Assembly (NCBI GenBank): GCA_017861355.1
Contig: JAGFXQ010000099.1
Location: forward strand, 1-10,596
Origin: Bacillota bacterium
GTDB lineage: Bacteria; Bacillota; Clostridia; Lachnospirales; Lachnospiraceae
Length of the DNA stretch: 10,596 nt
Direction of reading: 5' to 3'
The translations under genes were made by a program, and so were the position numbers. The notes under the pieces are model-generated. The model searched no databases, was not told the DNA's origin, and saw only the letters and a list, made by a program, of their open reading frames with translations. Shown here piece by piece: positions 1 to 6,069 of this stretch. Numbering within the stretch: position 1 is the stretch's first letter; each line of letters opens with the position of its first letter.

Positions 1-362
1 ACTGCACTATAGATCCCTGCCGGAACGGCGATCATCAGACTGACAATTAAAGCAGTAGACATTAACAGCAGGGTCGGACCAATATAGCTCGCAATCATTT
101 GACTGACCGGTAAATGACTTTTGATTGAAAACCCAAGATTACCTTGCAGAAGCTGCTTCAACCATTCCCAGTATTGTACATAGACAGGCTGGTTCAGTCC
201 TAAGGCTATCCTCTTAAGCTCAACCGCTTCCTGGGATACTCGCGCTCCCTGTAGCATCTCAAGTGGACTTCCTGCAAGACTCATAATAAAATAATCGATA
301 ATCGTAATTCCGAATAAAACCGGAATAGCAATCAGGATACGTTTCACAATATATTTAAACAT
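1..362 (-). CDS. ABC transporter permease, DppB/OppB type (partial, N-terminal 120 residues)
   Basis: Inner-membrane permease subunit of a peptide/nickel-type ABC importer; only the N-terminus is inside the window. The protein begins MFKYIVKRILIAIPVLFGIT, the usual start of DppB/OppB permeases: a short basic leader running straight into transmembrane helix 1 (about residues 9-30). A region resembling the family's extracytoplasmic loop follows (LGLNQPVYVQYWEWLKQLL, then GNLGFS), and a second hydrophobic segment starts near residue 95. The ATG at 360-362 is preceded by AAAGGAG seven bases upstream, placed inside the end of the upstream ATPase gene. The start overlaps that gene's stop by 8 bases, so the two are probably translationally coupled. 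The reading frame is open to the window edge. It should pair with a second DppC/OppC-type permease further left. Family call is firm; the substrate cannot be read from this fragment. Confidence 0.93.
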   Translation of the reverse strand, partial: MFKYIVKRILIAIPVLFGITIIDYFIMSLAGSPLEMLQGARVSQEAVELKRIALGLNQPVYVQYWEWLKQLLQGNLGFSIKSHLPVSQMIASYIGPTLLLMSTALIVSLMIAVPAGIYSA

Positions 363-1371
363 GGATCCGCTCCTTTCGAAGTTCATCTCGCACGAGACGG
401 CAGGCTGCTCTATGCGTACTGCCAAGACTTACCTCCTCCAGAACCGGTTCCTTATGCCTGCATTCCTCATTCGCATAGGGACAGCGAGGATGAAAGCGGC
501 ATCCGGTCGGTGGTTCAATATTCGATGGAAGCTCTCCCGGAAGGATCGTCCTGGTTCTCTCTCTTTCCTCCGGATTCGGTATTGGGGCTGCACTACAAAG
601 CGCCTGTGTATAGGGATGAACCGGGTGTGCAAATAATTCTTTGGCATCCGCAATCTCTACAATCTTGCCAAGGTACATTACCGCAATCCGGTTACTGATA
701 TAATTTACGGCATCCAGACCATGCCCGATGAACAAATAGGTCAAATCAAGTTCCTTCTGCAAGCCTCGAAGAAGATTTAGGATCTGCGCCTGTACAGAGA
801 CATCCAAAGCACTGACCGGTTCATCGCATACGATTAGACTGGGTCTTAAGGATAAAGCTCTGGCGATACCGATTCGCTGTCTCTGGCCACCGGAGAATTC
901 TCTTGGATACCGGTTTTTACTATTCTTCGGAAGACCCACCAGCTCGATCAGGCGGTCCACCTCCTGTGTCACTGTCTGCTTTGTACAGAGGCCATGATAA
1001 AGCATAGGCGCAGCGAGAATATCCAGGATGCGCTTTCTGGGATTCAACGAAGAATAAGGATCCTGAAACACCATCTGGATCTGAGTACGTAGTTGCTTCA
1101 TCTCCCTCTCACGCAGACTCCCCAGATCATGTCCGTCGTATAGAATCTGTCCTCCGGTCGGTCTCTCCAATGCAACCAATTGCCGGCCAATCGTGGACTT
1201 TCCGCAACCCGATTCTCCGACCAGACCGAGAGTCTGCCCGCGATAGATTTCAAGATCCACCCCATCCACAGCATGTACATAGCCAACTGTATGAGGAATA
1301 ATACCTCCGCGGATAGGATAATGCTTTATCAGGCCTTTTACTTCCATAAGAGGCATATGTTCCTTAGGCAC
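355..1371 (-). CDS. Peptide-type ABC transporter ATP-binding protein, OppF/DppF family
   Basis: Cytoplasmic ATPase subunit that powers the importer, expected to act as a heterodimer with the OppD-type ATPase encoded just upstream. All ABC landmarks are present in order: Walker A GESGCGKS at about residues 52-59, Q-loop VFQDPYSSLNP, signature SGGQRQRIGIARAL, Walker B LIVCDEP with the D-loop SALD, and an H-loop histidine in FIGHGLD. The usual HD pair of the H-loop is HG here, but the histidine itself is kept. The C-terminal oligopeptide-transporter extension carries the family's cysteine pattern GCRFHPRCPYANEEC. At 338 aa it has family length. The start is GTG at 1369-1371, chosen because AGGAGGAG lies at a 7-base spacing; the ATG five codons later is too far from it. 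It overlaps the preceding gene's stop by 8 bases and the following permease by 8 bases. Confidence 0.95.
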   Translation of the reverse strand: MPKEHMPLMEVKGLIKHYPIRGGIIPHTVGYVHAVDGVDLEIYRGQTLGLVGESGCGKSTIGRQLVALERPTGGQILYDGHDLGSLREREMKQLRTQIQMVFQDPYSSLNPRKRILDILAAPMLYHGLCTKQTVTQEVDRLIELVGLPKNSKNRYPREFSGGQRQRIGIARALSLRPSLIVCDEPVSALDVSVQAQILNLLRGLQKELDLTYLFIGHGLDAVNYISNRIAVMYLGKIVEIADAKELFAHPVHPYTQALCSAAPIPNPEERERTRTILPGELPSNIEPPTGCRFHPRCPYANEECRHKEPVLEEVSLGSTHRAACRLVRDELRKERIHV

Positions 1372-2398
1372 CGATTGTCTCCTCCTGTCTGATATGATAT
1401 TCGTCAGCCAATATTGAATGCAGTTGATCGATATTTGCTTCCGATCTCCAGCAGCGTTTGAAATGTTCTTCTTCCTGTTCTATCAGCTTCTGCTCTGATT
1501 TACACTCTTCTCCGGCATAAGGACAACGATTCGCAAAGCGACATCCAACAAGCTGATCATAATGCTCCGGAACAACACCGCCGATGGATACTAGTTCTCT
1601 GGTGGCATCATCACGGATGCTTGGTATCGATTTTAACAGGGCTTGCGTATAGGGATGTTCCGGTCTCTTGAACAATTGGTGTACCTCTGCTTCCTCAACA
1701 ATCTGCCCTGCATACATCACTAATACACGATCTGCCATCTCGGCTACGACTCCCATATCATGTGTGATAAGGATAATAGACATTCCATACTCCCGATTCA
1801 GGGATCGAAGCAGTTCCATAATCTGAGCCTGTATGGTTACATCCAAAGCAGTGGTTGGCTCATCTGCAATCAAAAGCTTCGGATTGCATGCCAAAGCCAT
1901 GGCGATCATAACTCTCTGCCGCATACCTCCGGACAGCGTATGAGGATATTTCTTCATGATCTTTGCTCCGTCCGGAAGGCCAACCTTAGTAAGCAGGCCA
2001 AGAGCTCGCTCCATAGCCTGCTTTTTATCTAATTTCATATGGATACGCATTGTCTCGATCATTTGTCCGCCAATGGTCAGAACCGGATTCAGACTGGTCA
2101 TCGCATCCTGAAAAACCATGGTCAAAGAATTACCTCGAATCTCATCTAATTCTTTTTCCGTCTTCTCCAGAAGGTTCGCTCCATCGAATAGAATTGTACC
2201 CTTCGTCACTTTTCCACTCTGTCCCAGTAGACCCATAATTGATAACGAGGTCACACTCTTGCCGCAACCGGATTCTCCTACGATGCAGACGATCTCCCCC
2301 GGTGATACCGAAAAGCTTACCCCGTCGATGCTGGCAACCTCTCCGGTATCGGAGGAAAATCGAACCTCTAACTCATTCACCTCTAATAAAGGTGTCAT
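1364..2398 (-). CDS. Peptide-type ABC transporter ATP-binding protein, OppD/DppD family
   Basis: Cytoplasmic ATPase subunit of the same importer. Numbered from the ATG at 2398, Walker A GESGCGKS is at residues 41-48, followed by Q-loop VFQDAMTSLNP, signature SGGMRQRVMIAMAL, Walker B LLIADEP plus TALD, and H-loop LITHDMG. The GMRQR form of the signature and the C-terminal motif GCRFANRCPYAGEEC fit the OppD half of the D/F pair. I prefer the ATG at 2396-2398 (344 aa) to one five codons upstream. It makes a classic ATGA overlap with the binding-protein stop, has GGAAGTGG just upstream, and yields the usual family N-terminus MTPLLEVNELEVRF. The stop at 1364-1366 lies inside the next ATPase gene. 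Family call is firm; the transported substrate is unknown. Confidence 0.95.
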   Translation of the reverse strand: MTPLLEVNELEVRFSSDTGEVASIDGVSFSVSPGEIVCIVGESGCGKSVTSLSIMGLLGQSGKVTKGTILFDGANLLEKTEKELDEIRGNSLTMVFQDAMTSLNPVLTIGGQMIETMRIHMKLDKKQAMERALGLLTKVGLPDGAKIMKKYPHTLSGGMRQRVMIAMALACNPKLLIADEPTTALDVTIQAQIMELLRSLNREYGMSIILITHDMGVVAEMADRVLVMYAGQIVEEAEVHQLFKRPEHPYTQALLKSIPSIRDDATRELVSIGGVVPEHYDQLVGCRFANRCPYAGEECKSEQKLIEQEEEHFKRCWRSEANIDQLHSILADEYHIRQEETIGA

Positions 2399-4071
2399 TT
2401 TACCACTTCCCACTCATGAACATTAATAAAGGAACCATATACATCCGGGGTAGCATTGATCAGACGTTTATTCACCGCACCCATGGCACTGATTACATAA
2501 GCAGAGATCATCGGTACCTCCTGTTGAACCAGAGTATCAATCGTCAGATACTGGCTCTTAATGACAGCAGTATCGCTCGTCGTCTGTGTTGCAGCCAAAG
2601 CCAGTGCCACGGTATCATTGGAATAACCGGTCCATCCGTCGGTGGATAATAGCCAATTGATGTCCGGATAAGGATCTACCGGTGCATAGGTATACTGAAC
2701 TGCCATCAGATCAAAGCCCTTGCTGCCTGCTGTTGATAACAGAGTAGCAAGATCCACGGTATTTACCTGTATCTTAATGCCAATCTCCGCCAGCTTGGCA
2801 GTAATATAATCTGCTGCCTGACAGAAGGTAGTATCGCCGCTATTCACAAAGAATTGTAATGCTTTCGAAGAATCCCAGCCATCTGCTACTGCTTCCGCTA
2901 CCAAAGCTTTCGCTTTCTCCGGATCATAAGAAGTCGGTGTCAGACTGGCGTCATAGAACGGTCCCGCACTGGACAAGAAGCCATCTACAATCTCTCCCTT
3001 GCCGTTCAGAAGACCATTCACAATCTCCTTACGGTCAATTCCATAAAGGATTGCCTGACGAATTCTTGCATCAGTCACACTTGCTGTATTAAAGAAGATG
3101 GACTGGTTAGTAACAGGCGCTCCATAATTCACAGTAACATTGCCAAGTGCTTCCACACTCTGATAATCCTCTTGAAGAATACCGCCGGTGGTCTGTTGTA
3201 CAAAGTCAACCTCACCGGACTGTAAGCCGGTTAACAACTGAGCCGCAGTTAATATCTTAATATTCAACTTATTAATCTTAGGAGCGCCTTTCCAGTAGCT
3301 CTCATTGGCTACATAGGACACATAATGCTGTAAATCCACCTCGGTCGCACGGTATGGTCCATTCACTACGGTAGGTGCATTGAACCAGTCATAAGCTGCC
3401 AGCTCCTCCTCCGGAACATCCTTCAGTATATGCTTCGGAAGTGTCAGAATATAACGGCCGTATGTATTTTCAAAGGTTGTGAGGGCAATCGGATACTTTG
3501 TTGTGAATTCAACCGTCTTATCGTCTATCACCTTAACACCGGACATATCTGTTGCACCCTCCGGTACAAAGCCATCATCTCCGGTTCCTTCGAACGCATA
3601 GAGCGCCATACTTGCATTGGCAAGCTTGGGACTTGCAAGCTTAAGAACCGTGAACTCCACATCCTCTGCAGTTACGGGGGTACCGTCTGACCAGGTTGCC
3701 TTCTCATCAATATTTACCGTAAAATGAATGTTATCCTCTGTTGTTACAGAAGAAGCTAACATCCCAACAAAATCCAGATCTTTATTCAGTTCCACTAACG
3801 GTAGGAACTCAAATGCCGTAGCATACTTAAGGACCTCGGTTGCATCCATCAGCAATGGATTGATGCTGGATAAAGTATCCGTCATTCCGATATTGACGAT
3901 TGCCTCATCGCCTGCTCCAGCCGTCTCGTTTGACGTGTCTGCTGCCTTTGTCGGGGTCTCTCCTGTTGTGTCTGCCGGTGCTTCTTTTGACTTTGCGCAG
4001 GCGGTCAAGGAAAGTACCATAGTAAAGGTAAGCAACAAGGTAATTATTTTCTTAATGCTTGATTTTTTCAT
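2395..4071 (-). CDS. ABC transporter substrate-binding lipoprotein, family 5 (peptide/nickel type)
   Basis: Extracytoplasmic solute-binding protein that captures the substrate and delivers it to the permeases. From the ATG at 4071 it is 558 aa. It opens with MKKSSIKKIITLLL, a hydrophobic core and a lipobox LTAC, so Cys25 should be lipidated. A low-complexity Thr/Glu/Ala linker to about residue 60 follows, typical of membrane-tethered Gram-positive binding proteins. Family 5 hallmarks follow: SINPLL, WSDGTPVTAEDV, NGPY, SGEVDFV, FFNTASVTDARIRQAILYGI and a C-terminal tyrosine/proline-rich lobe (YTYAPVDPYPDINWLL). A start four codons upstream (4083) is possible, but AGAGAGG would then abut the ATG directly; the 4071 start gives usable spacing. 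It is the first gene of the operon and shares an ATGA overlap with the ATPase gene that follows. Peptides are the default guess for the substrate; other small ligands cannot be excluded. Confidence 0.94.
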   Translation of the reverse strand: MKKSSIKKIITLLLTFTMVLSLTACAKSKEAPADTTGETPTKAADTSNETAGAGDEAIVNIGMTDTLSSINPLLMDATEVLKYATAFEFLPLVELNKDLDFVGMLASSVTTEDNIHFTVNIDEKATWSDGTPVTAEDVEFTVLKLASPKLANASMALYAFEGTGDDGFVPEGATDMSGVKVIDDKTVEFTTKYPIALTTFENTYGRYILTLPKHILKDVPEEELAAYDWFNAPTVVNGPYRATEVDLQHYVSYVANESYWKGAPKINKLNIKILTAAQLLTGLQSGEVDFVQQTTGGILQEDYQSVEALGNVTVNYGAPVTNQSIFFNTASVTDARIRQAILYGIDRKEIVNGLLNGKGEIVDGFLSSAGPFYDASLTPTSYDPEKAKALVAEAVADGWDSSKALQFFVNSGDTTFCQAADYITAKLAEIGIKIQVNTVDLATLLSTAGSKGFDLMAVQYTYAPVDPYPDINWLLSTDGWTGYSNDTVALALAATQTTSDTAVIKSQYLTIDTLVQQEVPMISAYVISAMGAVNKRLINATPDVYGSFINVHEWEVVK

Positions 4072-4220
4072 GCGATTTATCATCCTCTCTTAATTTGATA
4101 TGACTCAATCCTTATTTCACGAAACCTCAAATATGTTTCTCCTGTACTATAAGGTTATTGCACCCAACAACACATTATGTTTAATTCATATCTGATTAGT
4201 ATGTTTTAGTGATTTTTATC

Positions 4221-4249
4221 ATTCTACAACTATAAGAATCTTTTGTCAA
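4221..4249 (-). promoter_or_regulatory. Sigma-A promoter of the ABC importer operon
   Basis: On the minus strand, TTGACA (4249-4244) and TAGAAT (4226-4221) are separated by exactly 17 bases. This is a perfect -35 and a -10 with one mismatch. An A-tract lies about 10 bases upstream of the -35 and could act as an UP element. The predicted transcription start near 4213 gives a leader of about 140 bases before the lipoprotein gene, in which I see no clear terminator or known riboswitch. Confidence 0.8.
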
Positions 4250-4276
4250 TAATTTCTGCGTTTTTTTGAATTATTC

Positions 4277-4357
4277 AAGTTACAGATCAGCCTTCAACTA
4301 CTATAGAATACTTCATTCCTGGTCGTATTCACTACCTAGAAGGCTGAACTGTAACTT
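4277..4357. repeat. 81-bp inverted repeat with 4-bp flanking direct repeat (MITE-like or structured element)
   Basis: The left arm AAGTTACAG-AT-CAGCCTTC (4277-4295) is mirrored by the right arm GAAGGCTG-AA-CTGTAACTT (4339-4357). That is 9 plus 8 perfect pairs around a 2-base mismatch. An inner GAATAC/GTATTC pair (4306-4311 and 4325-4330) could extend the fold. ATTC stands directly outside both ends (4273-4276 and 4358-4361), like a 4-bp target-site duplication. There is no U-tract right after the structure on either strand, so it is a poor intrinsic terminator. It sits upstream of the operon promoter at 4221-4249 and downstream of the neighbouring terminator. It contains no gene. The structure is plainly visible; its nature is inferred. 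Confidence 0.7.
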
Positions 4358-4432
4358 ATTCTGTTACTATTCTAACTTAATTCATTCCATGAAACAATGT
4401 CAGATGTTATAGTTCTTGAAAAACTTTTGTAG

Positions 4433-4505
4433 AAAAAGGGTAAACACTACCTCGCCGGCTGTCATAAGCTTCTATGACGACTTCGCAAGATACCGTTTAC
4501 CCCTT
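4433..4505 (-). terminator. Long rod-shaped intrinsic terminator of the OadG/OadB unit
   Basis: Read on the minus strand, GGGTAAAC and GTTTACCC form an outer 8-bp stem (4495-4502 with 4438-4445). After a small bulge, TATCTTGC pairs with GCGAGGTA (4485-4492 with 4448-4455), and a top stem GTCATA/TATGAC (4461-4466 with 4473-4478) closes a 6-base loop. TTTTT follows the structure at 4437-4433. Two pairs in the middle stem are G-U wobbles only in the minus-strand RNA and become A-C mismatches in the plus-strand RNA, which supports the strand assignment. It lies about 45 bases after the stop of the beta-subunit gene. Confidence 0.8.
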
Positions 4506-4550
4506 ATTGATTAATTTATACACTGTTATTTCTATTACAACCGGATTACC

Positions 4551-5756
4551 TTAAGCAAGAAATGTTATGTAAATACCGGTTAATATTGCGGTTGTGATAA
4601 CACCACAGATATTCGCACTTAATGCATATTCCATGATGAAGCTCATCTTGTTAACCTTAGAGACTTCCTTCTGTGATACCTTGGCTGTGGTCGGAACACA
4701 GGAAACTCCGGCGATTCCGACAGTAGGATTGAAGTTACCCTTAGTAAAGAAGTACACCAGATAACCACCCAGAATTCCACCGATACCGGAGAGAAGAAGT
4801 GCCAGCAGACCTAATAACAATAAGAGCAATATCTTCGGATCAAGAATTGTCTTTGCATCGCAAAGTACTCCGAGCATCAGACCAAGGAAGAAGGTTGCTG
4901 CATAGAGGAATACTTCCTCAATCAATTTTACATATTTATCAATACCGGATTCACGAATCGCTATACCTAAGAAAAAGCTTAGAAACAAAGGTGCTGCCAC
5001 CGGGAACAGAAGGCAAAGCAGAGTATTTGCTACAACAGCAAAAACAAGCTTCTCTTTGGAGGTAATACGATCTGATTTCTTTGCGTTTTTCTGAATAATT
5101 ACCTTGCCTCTCAGGTTCTTGGGAATCATGAACCGAACCAGGAAAGGATATAAACCATAGGTCAAGCTTAAATAAAGATAAGCAACAATGGTGATTGGTA
5201 CAAAGATCTCTTTGGCTAAGGTCAAGGATGTGAAAAGTACCATAGGACCATCCGCGCCTCCGATTACCGACACCGCTGCAGCTTCACCTGTAGAAAGGCC
5301 TAACAGTCTAGCAATCGGATAGGTTGCTACGGTACCAAGCTCAGCACACATCGCGATAAACATTCCGATGAACGGATGTGCTAGCACCATACCAACATCA
5401 CATATAACACCAATACCCATAAAAACCAAGCACGCAATTAGACCGTTGCTGAAGGTAAGTGTATAGATGGGCTGGAGGAAATCAATCTGCATAATATTCA
5501 TTAGATCATCGGTCTTCGAAACCATAGGATCAATGAATAGGTTACCCACTGTAGTTGCACTGGTAAATAATACACCGGCATTCACTGCTGACATACCCAA
5601 TCCCATCGGGATCATAATCAATGGCTCTAAGGTTCCCTTAGCACCGAGATAAACAAGTAGAATTCCAAAAATAATAAGTACAATACGTCCAATTACAATC
5701 TGAGGATCCTGAACAAACATGGTCCCGATTCCCTGAAATAAATCTAAAATATTCAT
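4551..5756 (-). CDS. Na+-translocating decarboxylase beta subunit (OadB/GcdB/MmdB family)
   Basis: Polytopic inner-membrane protein of the family whose characterised members couple decarboxylation of a carboxybiotin intermediate to Na+ export. From the ATG at 5756 it is 401 aa, within family range. Diagnostic stretches are FMGIGVICDVGMVLAHP (aligning with the family's GAMTDFGPLLANP region), VIGGADGPMVLFTSL with the conserved GGADGP at about residues 166-171, and the C-terminal NPTVGIAGVSCVPTTAKVSQ followed by MEYALSANICGVITTAI. The aspartates of ICD and GADG match positions known in the family to be important for Na+ coupling. An in-frame TTG at 5786 is an alternative start but has no ribosome binding site. 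The gene follows the OadG-like peptide gene by 32 bases. No alpha or biotin-carrier gene adjoins, so the pair either joins subunits encoded elsewhere or has another transport role. Confidence 0.9.
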   Translation of the reverse strand: MNILDLFQGIGTMFVQDPQIVIGRIVLIIFGILLVYLGAKGTLEPLIMIPMGLGMSAVNAGVLFTSATTVGNLFIDPMVSKTDDLMNIMQIDFLQPIYTLTFSNGLIACLVFMGIGVICDVGMVLAHPFIGMFIAMCAELGTVATYPIARLLGLSTGEAAAVSVIGGADGPMVLFTSLTLAKEIFVPITIVAYLYLSLTYGLYPFLVRFMIPKNLRGKVIIQKNAKKSDRITSKEKLVFAVVANTLLCLLFPVAAPLFLSFFLGIAIRESGIDKYVKLIEEVFLYAATFFLGLMLGVLCDAKTILDPKILLLLLLGLLALLLSGIGGILGGYLVYFFTKGNFNPTVGIAGVSCVPTTAKVSQKEVSKVNKMSFIMEYALSANICGVITTAILTGIYITFLA

Positions 5757-5788
5757 ATCGAACACTCGCTTTCTTTTGATATACAAAA

Positions 5789-5923
5789 TTAGTCTTGAAT
5801 TTCTTCTTTATTTCGAGTAAAGTGTTTTATAGCATCAAGTAAAAATTTAATCAGCACTGATATGCACATAGAAATGGCAAAACCAAGACCAAAGACTTTT
5901 AATGATAAGAAGATATCTGTCAT
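5789..5923 (-). CDS. OadG-related small membrane subunit (44 aa)
   Basis: A small gene encoding MTDIFLSLKVFGLGFAISMC and then ISVLIKFLLDAIKHFTRNKE up to a TAA stop. It has one hydrophobic helix (about residues 4-31) and a short basic/polar cytoplasmic tail. This is the layout of gamma (OadG-like) subunits of Na+-pumping decarboxylases in reduced form. The ribosome binding site is excellent: AGGAGGTGTGA at 5931-5941, seven bases from the ATG at 5921-5923. It lies 32 bases upstream of the OadB-family gene, on the same strand. The gamma subunit is known to help assemble the membrane complex, and here I infer an equivalent stabilising role for the beta subunit. Sequence similarity in so short a protein is weak, so the call rests on size, topology and position. 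Confidence 0.82.
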   Translation of the reverse strand: MTDIFLSLKVFGLGFAISMCISVLIKFLLDAIKHFTRNKEEIQD

Positions 5924-5965
5924 TGTAAAATCACACCTCCTGTCAGATTGTCAAAAATTTAACTC

Positions 5966-5994
5966 ATTATATATTATATAGGAAGTATCAAGAA
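5966..5994 (-). promoter_or_regulatory. Probable promoter of the OadG/OadB unit
   Basis: Two overlapping TATAAT hexamers lie on the minus strand at 5971-5966 and 5978-5973, about 45 bases before the small gene. The -35 is not convincing: TTGATA is only 14 bases from the nearer -10, and TTCTTG is at 17 bases. A weak -35 would fit a promoter needing activation by the divergent LysR-type regulator. Confidence 0.45.
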
Positions 5995-6014
5995 AGAGCG
6001 AATTTATTGTATAA

Positions 6015-6044
6015 ATATGATGTATAAACAAATGCATATCATAT
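6015..6044. promoter_or_regulatory. Candidate LysR-type operator in the divergent intergenic region
   Basis: ATATGAT (6015-6021) and ATCATAT (6038-6044) form a 7-bp inverted repeat with a 16-base spacer. TGTATAAA also occurs twice as a direct repeat (6008-6015 and 6021-6028). The dyad centre lies about 70 bases upstream of the likely transcription start of the OadG/OadB unit and about 40 bases before the regulator's start codon. That is where a LysR-type recognition site controlling both directions is usually found. Inferred from position and symmetry only. Confidence 0.45.
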
Positions 6045-6069
6045 TACATTATTTCCCTTGAGGTAGCGC

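Larger units (their letters stand above)
4084..4550. other. Gene-free interval between the decarboxylase beta-subunit gene and the ABC operon
   Basis: This 467-base stretch contains no ORF I would defend. From right to left it holds the terminator of the decarboxylase unit (4433-4505), about 75 bases of AT-rich sequence without a visible signal, the 81-bp inverted repeat (4277-4357), a 13-bp near-palindrome TTGAATTATTCAA (4266-4278), the sigma-A promoter (4221-4249), and an AT-rich leader of the ABC operon. Confidence 0.7.

Noticed and set aside
2239..2649. 136-codon open frame on the plus strand spanning the lipoprotein/ATPase junction
   Set aside because: It covers parts of two strongly supported genes on the other strand and has no coding signature of its own.
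3728..4093. 121-codon open frame on the plus strand
   Set aside because: It is antisense to the signal peptide and N-terminus of the substrate-binding lipoprotein, whose lipobox and domain are clear.
4084..4213. Riboswitch or T-box in the ABC operon leader
   Set aside because: I looked for a T-box-like AGGGTGGNACCGCG segment and a terminator hairpin before the lipoprotein gene and found neither; only a weak GAAAC/GTTTC pair is present.
4277..4357. The 81-bp inverted repeat as an intrinsic terminator
   Set aside because: No run of U follows it on either strand, and the loop is long; the adjacent structure at 4433-4505 is the better terminator.
5945..5962. CodY-like box upstream of the small OadG-like gene
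   Set aside because: AATTTTTGACAATCT shares only its AT-rich start with the CodY consensus and has too many mismatches in the second half.
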